Shown here in pieces: positions 36,951-49,046 of a stretch of DNA of 64,000 bases (position 1 is the first letter of the stretch; every line of letters starts with the position of its first letter). Below the pieces are notes generated by a model. It saw nothing but the letters and a program-made list of their open reading frames with translations, had not been told where the DNA came from and did not search any database. Origin of the DNA: Paraburkholderia sp. BL23I1N1 (lineage in GTDB: Bacteria > Pseudomonadota > Gammaproteobacteria > Burkholderiales > Burkholderiaceae); the NCBI RefSeq assembly GCF_003610295.1, contig NZ_RAPV01000002.1:496001-560000 (forward strand). Direction: 5' to 3'. A program made the translations under genes and the position numbers.

Positions 36951-38272
36951 GGCGTTGCTCCTGCAGTTGTCGAGGCGGGTACATCGCGACGAGGCGCGCG
37001 CGTGAGCTGCGCGAGATCGCGGCCGAACGCCGCCAGACTGTCCAGATTATGAACGGGACGATGCGCGTCGACATACGGCAGGATCGCCTGCACACCACGC
37101 GCCTTCGGTGAAAAACCGCTGAAACGCAGCAGCGGATTGAGCCACACGATACGGTGTGCGAAGCGGTGCAGGCGCGCCATTTCGGTGTCGAGCACGTCGA
37201 TCGCTTCGTGATCGAGGCCGTCGGTGACGAGCAGCACGGTGGCTCTGCCAGTCAGCACGCGGCGTGCCCAGCGTCGGTTGAATTCGGCGAGCGCCGCGCC
37301 AATCCGCGTGCCGCCCGACCAGTCGACGACCTGATCGGTGAGCGTCGCGATCGCCACGTCGGGATCGCGCTCGCGCAGCGCGCGCGTCGCGTTGGTCAGG
37401 CGCGTGCCGAACAGGAATACCTGCAGGCGTTCACGCGATTGCAGCAGCGCATGGCAGAAGTACAGCACCGCGCGCGAATAGCTGCTCATCGAGCCGGAGA
37501 TATCGAGCAGCAATACCAGCGGCGGTTTGCGTTCCACCACCGCGCGATATTTCCACACCGTCCAGTCGCCACCCGCGCGCACCGCGTGCCTGGCGCTCGC
37601 GCGCAAGTCCGCATGCGTGCCGTGCGAAGCGGCCTTCAGGCGGCGCGTCGGTTCGGTGGCAAGCGGCAGACGCTGGCCGCGGATCAGATGACGCAAGGTG
37701 CGCCATTCGTCAGCGGAAAGCGTATCGAAATCGCGATGACGCAAGCGCTCTTCTGCACTGAAGGTGACGTGCGCGTGCAGGTCGTGCTGGTCGGTTTCCT
37801 GCGGCGCTTTGTGGTGCGGCGAGGGCGGCGCGCGCACGGCAAGCGCATCGGCGAGACGGTTGTTGCGTTTGGGCGGCAGCAGGCCGTCGCGGACTTTTGG
37901 CAGCAACAGCGCGCGCAGCTTGCCTTCCCAATCCGGGTCGCGCCAGAACAGATCGAAGGCGGCGTTGAAAAGGTCGCGTTCGTCCGGCGCGCGGACCAAT
38001 AGCGTGGCGAGCGCGGCGCGGACATCGTCGCGCCGGCCGAGGTCGATCCAGTGCAAGGCGGCGAGTGCATAGACGGATTGTGCCGGCGACATCGGCAAGC
38101 CCGCGCCGCGCAGCACGCGCACAAAGTGCACGACGTTGCGGGCCAAAGTGGGCGTATCGATCGGTGCGGCCGAACTGTCGATCGAGGCATTCGCCGGACG
38201 CGCGCCGACCTCGCCTGCGGGCACTCCGCTGCCTGCCGACGCCTCGTGGTTTCCGTCCGTTGGCTGTGCCAT
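36941..38272 (-). CDS. coxE: CoxE-like von Willebrand A domain protein
   Basis: From ATG 38272 the protein has 443 aa (an ATG at 38299 would add nine). Its C-terminal half is a VWA domain with MIDAS motif DISGSMS (from Asp257), LFGTRLTNATRAL, VDWSGGTRIGAAL and VLLVTDGLDHE. The N-terminal half is helical with an LLPPKRNNRL segment. CoxE works with the AAA ATPase CoxD in assembling the active site of molybdenum hydroxylases. It follows coxD by 5 bp. Confidence 0.87.
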   Translation of the reverse strand: MAQPTDGNHEASAGSGVPAGEVGARPANASIDSSAAPIDTPTLARNVVHFVRVLRGAGLPMSPAQSVYALAALHWIDLGRRDDVRAALATLLVRAPDERDLFNAAFDLFWRDPDWEGKLRALLLPKVRDGLLPPKRNNRLADALAVRAPPSPHHKAPQETDQHDLHAHVTFSAEERLRHRDFDTLSADEWRTLRHLIRGQRLPLATEPTRRLKAASHGTHADLRASARHAVRAGGDWTVWKYRAVVERKPPLVLLLDISGSMSSYSRAVLYFCHALLQSRERLQVFLFGTRLTNATRALRERDPDVAIATLTDQVVDWSGGTRIGAALAEFNRRWARRVLTGRATVLLVTDGLDHEAIDVLDTEMARLHRFAHRIVWLNPLLRFSGFSPKARGVQAILPYVDAHRPVHNLDSLAAFGRDLAQLTRAPRRDVPASTTAGATPWN

Positions 38273-38277
38273 CGCCG

Positions 38278-39165
38278 CTACCCCGGCACCGCGAGACATT
38301 GCGCGATCTGCGCGGCATCGACGCGCGCCAGATCGTCCTGATACTTGAGCAGCACTCCCAAGGTGTTCTGCACCGATTGCGGGTCGAGTTCAGTCACCGA
38401 TAGTGCCTCTAGCGCGCGGCACCAGTCGATCGTTTCGGCGATGCCGGGCGCCTTGAACAGATCCATGCCGCGTAGCCGATGCACGAAATCGACGGCACGC
38501 CGTTGCAATTCCGCCGACGTTTGCGGCGCGCGCGCGGCGACGATCTCGAGTTCACGGTCGCGCTCGGGATAGCCGATCCACTGATACAGGCAACGGCGCT
38601 TCAAGGCGTCGTGGACTTCGCGCGTCCGGTTCGACGTCATCACGACGAGCGGCGGCTGTGCCGCGCGCACCGTGCCGTACTCGGGAATCGATACCTGGAA
38701 GTCCGAAAGCAGTTCCAGCAGGAAGGCTTCGAACGGTTCGTCGGCGCGGTCGATCTCGTCGATCAACAGCACGCGCCGCGCGCCCGGGTGATGTTCGTCG
38801 GGCATCAGCGCTTGCAGCAGCGGACGCTTCAGCAGGAATTCGCTGCGATAGAGTGTGTCGTTGCCGGGCCGCTCGCCGGCGGCTTCGGCCAGACGCAGCG
38901 CCATGATCTGGCGCGGGTAGTCCCATTCGTAGAGCGCGCTGGCGGTGTCGAGTCCTTCGTAGCATTGCAGCCGCAGCATCGAGGTGCCGAGCATCCCCGC
39001 AGCGGCTTTGGCGAGTTCGGTCTTGCCGACCCCGGGCTCGCCTTCGACGAACAACGGCCGCTCCATGCGCAGGGCGAGATACAACGCGGTCGCGAGTTCG
39101 CGGCTGGCGAAGTAGTTCTGGGCTACGAGTTGCGCGAGGGTGTCGTCGATTGAAGCAGGCTGCAT
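38278..39165 (-). CDS. coxD: CoxD-like MoxR family AAA+ ATPase
   Basis: The 295-aa AAA+ protein has Walker A EGEPGVGKTE (41-50), Walker B VLLIDEIDRADEPFE, and sensor VVMTSNRTREVHDALKRR. It also carries LYEWDYPRQIM, a MoxR-family marker. In Oligotropha, CoxD unfolds or remodels the apoenzyme so that the Mo/Cu centre can be completed. The ATG at 39165 is chosen from length and the MQPASIDDTLAQLV start. It lies 80 bp after coxM. Confidence 0.9.
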   Translation of the reverse strand: MQPASIDDTLAQLVAQNYFASRELATALYLALRMERPLFVEGEPGVGKTELAKAAAGMLGTSMLRLQCYEGLDTASALYEWDYPRQIMALRLAEAAGERPGNDTLYRSEFLLKRPLLQALMPDEHHPGARRVLLIDEIDRADEPFEAFLLELLSDFQVSIPEYGTVRAAQPPLVVMTSNRTREVHDALKRRCLYQWIGYPERDRELEIVAARAPQTSAELQRRAVDFVHRLRGMDLFKAPGIAETIDWCRALEALSVTELDPQSVQNTLGVLLKYQDDLARVDAAQIAQCLAVPG

Positions 39166-39245
39166 GGTGTTCCTGAATCTGGACGGTGAAGCGGCTAACG
39201 CACCATGCCGAGGCACGTCACGTCAGCCGCCAACCGCAAGGATCG

Positions 39246-40043
39246 CTAACCGTTCGCCCTGGTCACCGCTCGCGCGGCCAGCGCCGGAATCAGATGCGCG
39301 CGATATTCAGCGCTCGCGTGCATGTCGGTGTTCAGGTCGGCGTCGGGCACGGTTACCGCTCGCGCAGCCTCGGGCGTGAAATTCGCCGATAGCGCGCTTT
39401 CCAGGTCGGCCACGCGAAATACCGAGGCCGCCGCGCCTGTCACCGCGACACGCACGCCGCTCGCGAACTTCGCAACGAACACGCCGACCAGCGCAAAGTG
39501 CGAAGCCGGATTCTCGAATTTCACGTACGCCGCCCGTTCGGGCACCGGAAACTCGACGGCCACGATCAGCTCGTCGGGCGCCAACGCGGTCTCATACATG
39601 CCGACGAAGAAATCGCTCGACGAAATCCGTCGCCGATCGGTGACGATGGTCGCGTCGAGCGCCATCGCCGCAGCCGGATAGCAGGCGGCCGGATCGTTGT
39701 TCGCGAGCGAGCCGCCAATGGTGCCAAGCGCGCGCACTTGCCTATCGCCAATGTGCCCGGCGAGGTCCGCGAGCGCCGGCAGCACGCGCCGAAGCTCGGC
39801 GTGATCGGCGACGTCCGCGTGACAGACGGCGGCGCCGACGGTCACCTTGCCGGCATCGACGGTGACCGACTTGAGCGCCGGAATCCGCGTCACGTCGATC
39901 AGTTGCGAGGGCTGCGCGAGACGCAGGCGCATGGTGGGCAGCAGGCTTTGTCCACCGGCGAGGAATTTCGCTTCGCTGTCGGCGGCAAGGGCGGCGACGG
40001 CCGCTTTCGGATCCGTCGCGCGTTGATACTCGAATGAATACAT
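39246..40043 (-). CDS. coxM: CoxM-like FAD-binding subunit of a molybdenum hydroxylase
   Basis: The 265-aa flavoprotein starts MYSFEYQRATDPKAAVAAL and has both FAD pyrophosphate motifs, AGGQSLLP (30-37) and TIGGSLANNDPAA. It would pass electrons from the 2Fe-2S subunit to quinone or another acceptor. The C-terminal CO-dehydrogenase flavoprotein domain (FALVGVFVAKFASGVRVAVTGA) is present but short. It lies 22 bp after the large subunit gene in the order S-L-M, typical of form II operons. Confidence 0.9.
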   Translation of the reverse strand: MYSFEYQRATDPKAAVAALAADSEAKFLAGGQSLLPTMRLRLAQPSQLIDVTRIPALKSVTVDAGKVTVGAAVCHADVADHAELRRVLPALADLAGHIGDRQVRALGTIGGSLANNDPAACYPAAAMALDATIVTDRRRISSSDFFVGMYETALAPDELIVAVEFPVPERAAYVKFENPASHFALVGVFVAKFASGVRVAVTGAAASVFRVADLESALSANFTPEAARAVTVPDADLNTDMHASAEYRAHLIPALAARAVTRANG

Positions 40044-40065
40044 GTCGAATGCTCCGCTCAGGATC

Positions 40066-42447
<2,382 letters not shown>

Positions 42448-42457
42448 CGTCGTCTCC

Positions 42458-42976
42458 TCAGGCGGTGGCGGGCGCGGTGGCTGCGGCGTTGGCGCTGGCC
42501 GTGCCGGCGGACTTCATGCCTTCGGCGCCTTCGAGCACTGCTTTGACGATGTTGTGATATCCCGTACAGCGGCAGAGATTGCCGTCGAGTTGGGCGCGCA
42601 CGTCGTCGCCGGTGAGATTGGGCTGACGCTCGACGAGCGAGATCGCGCTCATCACCATGCCGGGCGTACAGAATCCGCATTGCAGGCCGTGGCAGTGTTT
42701 GAAGGCGGCTTGCATCGGGTGCAGGGCGCCGTCTTTGGCGAGTCCTTCGATGGTGGTGATGTCCGCGCCTTCGGCCTGGGCTGCGAGGATGTTGCAGGAT
42801 TTGATGGCGCGGCCGGTCAGGTGGACGGTGCATGCGCCGCACTGGGCGGTGTCGCAGCCGACGTGGGTTCCTGTCAGGCGAAGTTGATCGCGAAGGAACT
42901 GGGCAAGCAGGGTGTTCGGGTCGATTGAGGCGCTGATGGGCGCGCCGTTCACCGTCAGACTGATGCTGATCGCCAT
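42458..42976 (-). CDS. coxS: CoxS-like 2Fe-2S subunit of a molybdenum hydroxylase
   Basis: The 172-aa small subunit binds two [2Fe-2S] clusters. The plant-type cluster uses Cys41, 46, 49 and 61 ([17 protein letters not shown]). The alpha-helical cluster uses Cys100, 103, 135 and 137 ([14 protein letters not shown]). A 30-aa Ala-rich tail follows the domain. It is the first gene of the S-L-M-D-E-G-XdhC operon, so the promoter must lie in 42977-43240 or inside repeat copy 2. On the plus (template) strand the gene is G+T-enriched, about 60-63% in two hand-counted blocks. Confidence 0.93.
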   Translation of the reverse strand: MAISISLTVNGAPISASIDPNTLLAQFLRDQLRLTGTHVGCDTAQCGACTVHLTGRAIKSCNILAAQAEGADITTIEGLAKDGALHPMQAAFKHCHGLQCGFCTPGMVMSAISLVERQPNLTGDDVRAQLDGNLCRCTGYHNIVKAVLEGAEGMKSAGTASANAAATAPATA

Positions 42977-43240
42977 GAAGTTGTCTCCTTATGGGGTGAA
43001 ACCGGACCTTTGTTTTTCCTGCCTTCAACTGCCTGTTCGCGGGGTCCGATGAGGGGGCTGCGGGTTGGCCGTTTTTGCGGTTTGTTTTTTTATGGGTCTG
43101 CCGAAAAGTAAAGCACAAAATGCTTGGGGGCGCTATTCGGGTTGGGGGCCTGCGGCGCTTTGTTTTGGTTGTTTGCCGGTGGCGGTGGCTTTTTCTTGAT
43201 TTGGTTGTACGCGCGGCGGTTTTTGGCTGGGTTTTTATGG

Positions 43241-44042
43241 TGTTGGCCTTTCCTTGTTTTGTTATTGGTCTATCAGCGTTGCCCCTGTGCGGGGGCACCT
43301 ACTTCTCTTTGCCGGCCGCAAAGAGAAGTAAGCAAGAGAAAGCGGCTCAAACCGCTAATTCTCAAGCGGGTCCCCCGCGCAGCCACGGTAGTGGTGCATC
43401 TGGAATCCGTGCCCCCGCACATTCAGCGTGAGTGACTAAGGGCTCATTCGCTTCCACTCCGCACTGCGTGCGTCGCGGATGGGTGTGCATGGGAAACCAG
43501 GGGCTTCGTTTGCGCGTGGTGGGGGCCATCGGCTTCGCCTCGGCGCGGTCGGGTCTGCAAGGCGAACGTGGGACTTCGGTCGAGGTCCATGGCGCCACCG
43601 GCTTTGCCTCAGCGAGGTGCCAGAAAATACATCCGTTTAGGGACGTGCCACCCTGCGCTCCGAGCGGCGACAACTCGTGGCAGCGCCTGCTGGTGTGAAT
43701 TCGCACTTCGAATGAAGCGCTGGCGCAGCGGAGAAGGGGATACACCGGCGAGCCACGGCGTCAGGCGAAGCTCGCGCAAAACCGACCAGATGGTTCGGGG
43801 AAATACGCATCGGCGCGCGCAGCGCCGCCGGAAGTATGACGGCCTTGTCACTCGCGCGGAATGTGCGAGAACACAGATTCCAGATGCACCACTACCGTGG
43901 CTGCGCGAGGGACCCGCTTAAGAATTAGCGGTTTGAGCCGCTTTCTCTTGCTTCTCTTTGCGGCCGGCAAAGAGAATTGAGTGCCGCCCCGCACAGGGGC
44001 GACGCTAATAGACCACTAAGAAAACAAGGAAAGGCCAACGCC
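43241..44042. repeat. Long palindromic intergenic element, copy 2 (inverted relative to copy 1)
   Basis: The terminal inverted repeats are about 43241-43436 and 43847-44042, with the same three-hairpin arms as copy 1. The core matches the reverse complement of copy 1: the segment near 43790-43846 corresponds to 34755-34815 read backwards. The middle differs by indels and holds two diverged GGCTTYGCCTC units (near 43532 and 43601) where copy 1 has an ACGCC run. No transposase is present. Flanks are G+T-rich on the left (49 of 60 bases at 43141-43200) and A+C-rich on the right (46 of 60 at 44161-44220). Confidence 0.88.
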
Positions 44043-44092
44043 GCAGGCAAACAAACAAACAAGCGGCGCTGCCAAAAAACAACCCTAAACCT

Positions 44093-45484
44093 TCATTTCG
44101 CCAACTTGGAATGCCGCCGCGAATAGCCAAAATAAATAACCATCCCAATAAGCAACCAAACCACAAACGCCACCCAGGTAACAACCTGAAGATTAACCAT
44201 CAAAAACAGACAAGAAGCAACCGCCAACACCGGCACAACCGGCACCCCAGGGCACCGGAACGCCCTCGGCAATTCAGGATGCGTCTTCCGCAAAACCAGC
44301 ACCGCAATCGACACCATCGAAAACGCGGCCAACGTACCGATATTGATCAGTTCAGCCAGCACATTCAACGGCACCAGCGCACCAATCAGCCCGAAGAAAA
44401 TCCCCACGAGCCACGTCGTAAAGAACGGCGTAGCAAACTTTGGATGCACACGAGAAAGCCGGGCAGGCAACAACCCATCCCGCGACATCGCGAAAATCAC
44501 GCGCGTCTGGCCATAGGCCATCACCAGAATCACCGTCAACATGCCCAGCACAGCGCCGAGGTCGATAAAACCCGCAACCCACTTCTCACCCACCACCTGC
44601 AACGCATACGACACCGGATGCGAAATGTTCGCGAACTGCGCCGACGGCACGATACCGGTAACCACAGCGGCTACAGCGACATACAGCACCGCGCACACAC
44701 CCAGCGACGCAATGATCCCAATCGGCAAATCGCGCTTAGGATTCTTCACTTCTTCCGCGGCGGAAGACACCGAATCGAAACCGATGAACGCGAAGAACAT
44801 CACGGCCGCCGCGCCGAACACGCCGTTCCAGCCATTCGGCATGAATGGATGCCAGTTCGCCGGCGTCACGTGGAAAACACCCACGCCAATCACCAGCAAC
44901 ACCACGACCACCTTGATCGCCACCATGATGTTGTTGATCCGCGCGGATTCACGCACACCAAGCGACAACAGCGCCGTGATCGCCATCATCACGAGGAAAG
45001 CAGGCAGGTTGAACCATGTGTCGTGCCCCGGCAAGGCGCCCGGCGCCGCCGTCAGCATAACCGGCAGGCTCACGCCAAAGCCCGACAGCAACGACTGCAG
45101 ATAGCCCGACCAGCCGACCGACACCGCCGACGTTGCCAGCCCATATTCGAGCATCAAGTCCCAGCCGATAATCCATGCGGCCAGTTCGCCAAGCGTCGCG
45201 TACGAATACGTGTAGATGGAGCCCGCGACAGGAATCGTCGACGCGAACTCGGCATAGGCAAGTGCGGCGAATCCGCAGGCAATCGCCGCGATCAGGAACG
45301 ACACCATCAGCGCCGGGCCGGCCTGAACGGCGCCCGTGCCGGTCAGCACGAAAATGCCGGTGCCGATAATGGCGCCAACACCAAGGAAAGTCAGGTCGAG
45401 CGCGCCGAGCGCTTTCTTCAGGCCGGCGTTCTGAGCGCTCGCGGCGATCATGTGCTCGACGCTCTTCTTGCGGAACAGGGACAT
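44093..45484 (-). CDS. APC-superfamily amino-acid permease (cationic amino-acid type)
   Basis: The 463-aa protein has about 12 membrane helices and the APC substrate motif GAIIGTGIFVLTG in helix 1. FAFIGFDSVSSAAEEVKNPKRDLP in helix 6 and the following loop is the CAT/YfnA subgroup signature. It imports an amino acid, probably by proton symport, with unknown specificity. The 3' end adjoins repeat copy 2, and codon choice there is skewed on the coding strand toward G and T, decaying over several hundred bases. The start is ATG 45484 in MSLFRKKSVEHMIA. Confidence 0.88.
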   Translation of the reverse strand: MSLFRKKSVEHMIAASAQNAGLKKALGALDLTFLGVGAIIGTGIFVLTGTGAVQAGPALMVSFLIAAIACGFAALAYAEFASTIPVAGSIYTYSYATLGELAAWIIGWDLMLEYGLATSAVSVGWSGYLQSLLSGFGVSLPVMLTAAPGALPGHDTWFNLPAFLVMMAITALLSLGVRESARINNIMVAIKVVVVLLVIGVGVFHVTPANWHPFMPNGWNGVFGAAAVMFFAFIGFDSVSSAAEEVKNPKRDLPIGIIASLGVCAVLYVAVAAVVTGIVPSAQFANISHPVSYALQVVGEKWVAGFIDLGAVLGMLTVILVMAYGQTRVIFAMSRDGLLPARLSRVHPKFATPFFTTWLVGIFFGLIGALVPLNVLAELINIGTLAAFSMVSIAVLVLRKTHPELPRAFRCPGVPVVPVLAVASCLFLMVNLQVVTWVAFVVWLLIGMVIYFGYSRRHSKLAK

Positions 45485-45772
45485 TGGCGGTGGGTCTCCA
45501 GTAGTGCACGCATCTTGCGCGCCGAATGTCAGGAAAAACCGCCGATTTTAGCGGATGCGCGCTTCTGCACCGTTTTGGGACAGTGTTTTTTCCGGCCGCG
45601 TGACAGGAGGAAAATACTTCGGCAAGGGCGTTGGGTGCGCTATTGGTCTGAAGATACCGCGCCGCGGAAAGGCTTTCGCCCGTCGCGCGTCCAATCGGGT
45701 GGGAATCGCGCTCTTGTCAGCTGATCCGTGGCCATCGCGCGCGTGCCATGCAGCGATCGCGGAGGGTGAACG

Positions 45773-46429
45773 TCAGCCGGCCATCGCCGGATTCAGATCG
45801 ACGAGACGGTTGCTCATCACATAGAAGGTCAGCTCGGCGTTGTTGCGCAGCTTCATTTTCTCGAGCAACCGGGTGCGGTACACGCTGACGGTCTTCACCG
45901 AGAGCGAGAGCGTCGTGGCGATATCCGTCAGCCGCTTGCCGGACGCGAGCATGCATAGCGTCTGGTATTCGCGGTCCGAGAGCTTTTCGTGCGGCAATTG
46001 TTCGCCATCGAAGGAGACGTAGTCCGCCAGCGCCTCGGCCATCGCCGGGCTGACGTATTTGCGGCCCGCCGCGACCTGCTGGATCGCGCCGATCATCTGC
46101 GCGGCATCGACGGTCTTTGACAGGTAGCCGGCGGCGCCGGCCTTCAGCGCACGCACGGCGTACTGGTCCTCGCGGTACATCGAGAACATCAGCACGGCCA
46201 CACGCGGCGCCTTGCGTTTCAGACGCTTGAGCACTTCGACGCCGTTCATGTCGGGCAGCGAAATGTCGAGCAGCACCACGTCGTAACTATGTTGGGCGAC
46301 GGCTTCGAGCGCTTCGGTGCCGCTTTGGGCCTCGGTGACTTCGCGCGCCACGCCACGATCGAGCAGCAACTGGCGGACGCCCTGGCGAACCACGGCGTGG
46401 TCGTCGGCGAGCAGGATGCGCAGGCTCAT
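45773..46429 (-). CDS. NarL/LuxR-family response regulator
   Basis: The 218-aa protein has a receiver domain with LLADDHAVVRQGV, phospho-acceptor Asp55 (VVLLDISLP), Ser/Thr in LMFSMYRE and Lys in YLSKTV. A LuxR helix-turn-helix follows (LSDREYQTLCMLASGKRLTDIATTLSLSVKTVSVYRTRLLEKM, about 150-192). It lies 10 bp after the partner kinase gene. The in-frame GTG 81 bp upstream lies inside that gene and is not needed. Target genes cannot be read from the sequence. Confidence 0.9.
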   Translation of the reverse strand: MSLRILLADDHAVVRQGVRQLLLDRGVAREVTEAQSGTEALEAVAQHSYDVVLLDISLPDMNGVEVLKRLKRKAPRVAVLMFSMYREDQYAVRALKAGAAGYLSKTVDAAQMIGAIQQVAAGRKYVSPAMAEALADYVSFDGEQLPHEKLSDREYQTLCMLASGKRLTDIATTLSLSVKTVSVYRTRLLEKMKLRNNAELTFYVMSNRLVDLNPAMAG

Positions 46430-46439
46430 GATGGCGTAC

Positions 46440-47276
46440 TCACGATTGCAGCGCGCGGCGCTCGGCGCCCGGTGTGCTCGCCAGCATGGCGTCCCACGCA
46501 AAGCGGGCACGCACGAGCGTGCCGCGTGATGCTTCCGCGCCGTCGCCGCGGCGTGAGGCGATGCGCCGGGCGCTGACGCGCAGGGTGCCGTCGAAGGCGG
46601 CGCAGCGCGCCTGCATGCCGCTCAGGCCGAAATGGCCGCTACGGCTGCGGGCGTTGCGCGTCAGGCCGATGCCGTCGTCGCTGACGAGCAGCGTCAGGTG
46701 ACGGCGGCCGGCTTCGATCCGTACGTCGGCGGATTCGGCGCGCGCGTGCTTGGCAATATTGTTCAGCGCTTCCTGGGCGACCCGGAACACCGCCAGCGCG
46801 GCGTCGGGGGGCAGGCGCGTGAGCCGCACGTCGGCAGCGCAGACGAAACTCGTGCGCAGGTTCGTGCGTGCGGCGAAATCGCGGGTCCATTGCGCCAGCG
46901 CCCCGACGATGCCCGCCTCGAGCGACGGCGCATGCAATTCCGCGACGGCCTGGCGGCTGGCGGCGCACACGGCGTCGAGCGAACGGTTCGCGACGGCGAG
47001 CGCGGCGGCGCACTGCGGCGGCGCATCGGCAGGCAGCCAGGTCTCGATGCCGGCAAGCGCGAAGCGCGTCGCGGTCAGCTCGGCGCCCACGCCGTCGTGC
47101 AGCTCGCGCGCTACATGGCGGCAGGCAGCTTCCTGTGCCTGCACCAGTTCTGCCGACAGTTCGCGCACGCGGGCGCGCAGCAGCGCAAGTTCGCGCTCAG
47201 CAGCGGATTGCGGCGCGGCGTGTGCAAGTGAAGGCGGAACGGGAACGCTAAACGGGACGACAGTCGACGTATCCAT
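46440..47276 (-). CDS. Soluble sensor histidine kinase (HisKA_3 type)
   Basis: The 278-aa kinase has a coiled-coil (ERELALLRARVRELSAELVQAQEA) leading to phospho-His60 in RELHDGVGAELTATRF. A HATPase domain follows with FRVAQEALNNIAKHARA (N-box), LVSDDGIGL (G1) and GHFGLSGMQAR (G2). There is no membrane helix, PAS or GAF domain, so it either senses through the coiled-coil region or relies on another protein. It pairs with the NarL-type regulator directly downstream. Confidence 0.88.
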   Translation of the reverse strand: MDTSTVVPFSVPVPPSLAHAAPQSAAERELALLRARVRELSAELVQAQEAACRHVARELHDGVGAELTATRFALAGIETWLPADAPPQCAAALAVANRSLDAVCAASRQAVAELHAPSLEAGIVGALAQWTRDFAARTNLRTSFVCAADVRLTRLPPDAALAVFRVAQEALNNIAKHARAESADVRIEAGRRHLTLLVSDDGIGLTRNARSRSGHFGLSGMQARCAAFDGTLRVSARRIASRRGDGAEASRGTLVRARFAWDAMLASTPGAERRALQS

Positions 47277-47708
47277 GACTTTCCCTCTCAGGAAGCAGTG
47301 TGGACGGCGAAGCGGATGCGCATCGGCGGCGCGAAGACAAAAGAACGCATGCGAGTCTCTGGCCTCCAGTGATGTCCTCGACGCGCTGTGCGCGACGGAC
47401 AAATACTACGGTGCGGCGTAACGAAATTTACATTCTGTAACATGCAAGGTGTGCCAAGGCAGGTAGTTATACCGGCCGATCGTGCGCCGCGATGATATCT
47501 TAAAAAAATAAAAAATGCAGGCGCACCAAGGGTTAGCGCGCACATCTCACGCAAAGGTTGATGTTTTGTCACGTGGGGCTTGTAGGAATAATACCGACGC
47601 CAAATGTAAAAACGATGGCATCGATTTGTAACTGCGCAACAAAAAAGGAGCCCGAAGGCTCCTTTTTTTGTGATGACGCGGCGTGAGCCGCTCAATGTAG
47701 ATGTCCGC
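47277..47708. other. 432-bp gap upstream of the kinase gene
   Basis: It holds the fpr-side terminator (47643-47669) and a perfect short inverted repeat TTACA-TTC-TGTAA (47428-47440) about 155 bp before the kinase start. An AT-rich tract (47490-47515) is the likely promoter area. No coding frame has support. Confidence 0.5.
47643..47669. terminator. Terminator downstream of fpr
   Basis: AAAAGGAGCC (47643-47652) pairs with GGCTCCTTTT (47657-47666) around CGAA. T7 follows on the plus strand and A6 precedes the stem, so it can end transcription in either direction. It lies 40 bp beyond the fpr stop. Confidence 0.85.
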
Positions 47709-48479
47709 TTAACCCACGAAGGCCTTTTCGACCACGTAGTGACCCGGCGCGTTATTGCTGCCTTCCTGGAAGCCCAGGTCATCAAGCAGCTTGCGCGTGT
47801 CGCGCAGCATGTGCGGGCTGCCGCACAGCATCACGCGGTCGTTTTCGAGCGAAAAGCCCGGCACGCCGAGGTCGGCGAAGAGCTTTTCGGTTTCGATCAG
47901 TTCGGTGATGCGGCCGCGGTTCTCGAACGCTTCGCGCGTGACCGTCGGGTAGTACAGCAGCTTTTCCTGCACCAGCTCGCCCAGATGCTCGTGCGCCGGC
48001 AGGTGATCCGTGATGTATTCCTTGTACGCCAGTTCGTCGACGAAACGGCAGGTGTGCGTGAGGACCACACGCTCATAGCGGTCGTAAATGTCCGGATCTT
48101 TAATGATCGACATGAACGGCGCGAGACCCGTGCCGGTGGACAGCAGCCACAGCGTCTTGCCCGGCAGCAGGTTGTCGGCCATCAGCGTGCCGACCGGCTT
48201 CTTGCCGATCAGGACTTCGTCGCCAACCTTCAGATGCTGCAAGCGCGATGTGAGCGGGCCGTCCTGCACCTTGATGCTCAGGAATTCGAGGTGCTCTTCG
48301 TAGTTCGCACTCGCAAGGCTGTAGGCGCGGATCAGCGGCTTGCCTTCGACTTCGAGGCCCACCATCGTGAACTGGCCGTTTTCGAAACGGAACGACGGAT
48401 CGCGCGTGCAGGTGAAGCTGAAAAGCGTATCGGTCCAATGATGGACGCTCAGGACGGTTTGTGAATTCAGGTTGCTCAT
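47709..48479 (-). CDS. fpr: Ferredoxin/flavodoxin-NADP(+) reductase Fpr
   Basis: The 256-aa flavoenzyme has the FAD motif RAYSLASA with a preceding FENGQFTMVGL. The NADP-binding STGTGLAPFMSIIKDP and ERVVLTHTCR follow, then the C-terminal CGSPHMLRDTRKLLDDLGF and the tail HYVVEKAFVG. It moves electrons between NADPH and ferredoxin or flavodoxin and is part of the oxidative-stress and Fe-S repair response in related bacteria. The ATG at 48479 gives the standard length. It is monocistronic with its own terminator. Confidence 0.93.
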   Translation of the reverse strand: MSNLNSQTVLSVHHWTDTLFSFTCTRDPSFRFENGQFTMVGLEVEGKPLIRAYSLASANYEEHLEFLSIKVQDGPLTSRLQHLKVGDEVLIGKKPVGTLMADNLLPGKTLWLLSTGTGLAPFMSIIKDPDIYDRYERVVLTHTCRFVDELAYKEYITDHLPAHEHLGELVQEKLLYYPTVTREAFENRGRITELIETEKLFADLGVPGFSLENDRVMLCGSPHMLRDTRKLLDDLGFQEGSNNAPGHYVVEKAFVG

Positions 48480-49046
48480 GGCTTCTTGGATAGTGCGAAA
48501 ACAAAGGCGGCCAGTCGTTTTAGCCGGCCGGCACGGCAAGGGCGATGCTGCGCTAACCCGAGATCGGGAATCACGCGCAATCCGCTATTTTACCGCGCCC
48601 GCTGCCTGAGGGCTGCGGCGCGGCGGTTGAGCGTGGTGAAGCGGGTTACCGGACCTGGAAGCGTCGGCGCCGGCGGTTGTGACGATCGGCGCCGCGAAGT
48701 ACGTTGGCGCGGTTGCAGCCGCGCTTCAGCAAGGGTACGGCGATGGGCGAAAACCGCGCAGGGCGGCTGCCATCGGCTGTCCGGCATGCGCCGGATAGGC
48801 GCGCCGCGCGGGCAACATTTTCAGGATGATACCGAAACCCGCCGTGCGCCGCAGCATTGACCCTGCTGATAAAACTGGCAAAAGCGGAGAAAACGGGCTG
48901 GGAAGGTGAGGAATTGGCCTGAATCGATCGAGATGCGCCGCGAGGCGTGACCGTGTGGATTTAGTCGGTTACTTTGGTACACAAAGGCTGCCAGGCGGCC
49001 ATCGAGGCCGCCGGAAACTCAATCTGCATAAGCGTCGGTGCTTTGA
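48480..49046. other. 567-bp gene-free stretch between fpr and the sugar ABC operon
   Basis: No open frame here has convincing composition. The region contains the fpr promoter (minus strand) and the 3' end of the ABC operon. I see no T-tailed hairpin directly after the yjfF stop at 49047, and no repeat or palindrome of note. Confidence 0.5.

Noticed and set aside
48486..48860. 124-codon frame downstream of fpr on the plus strand
   Set aside because: The composition is Arg/Ala/Gly-rich without structure, there is no ribosome site, and it covers the probable fpr promoter.
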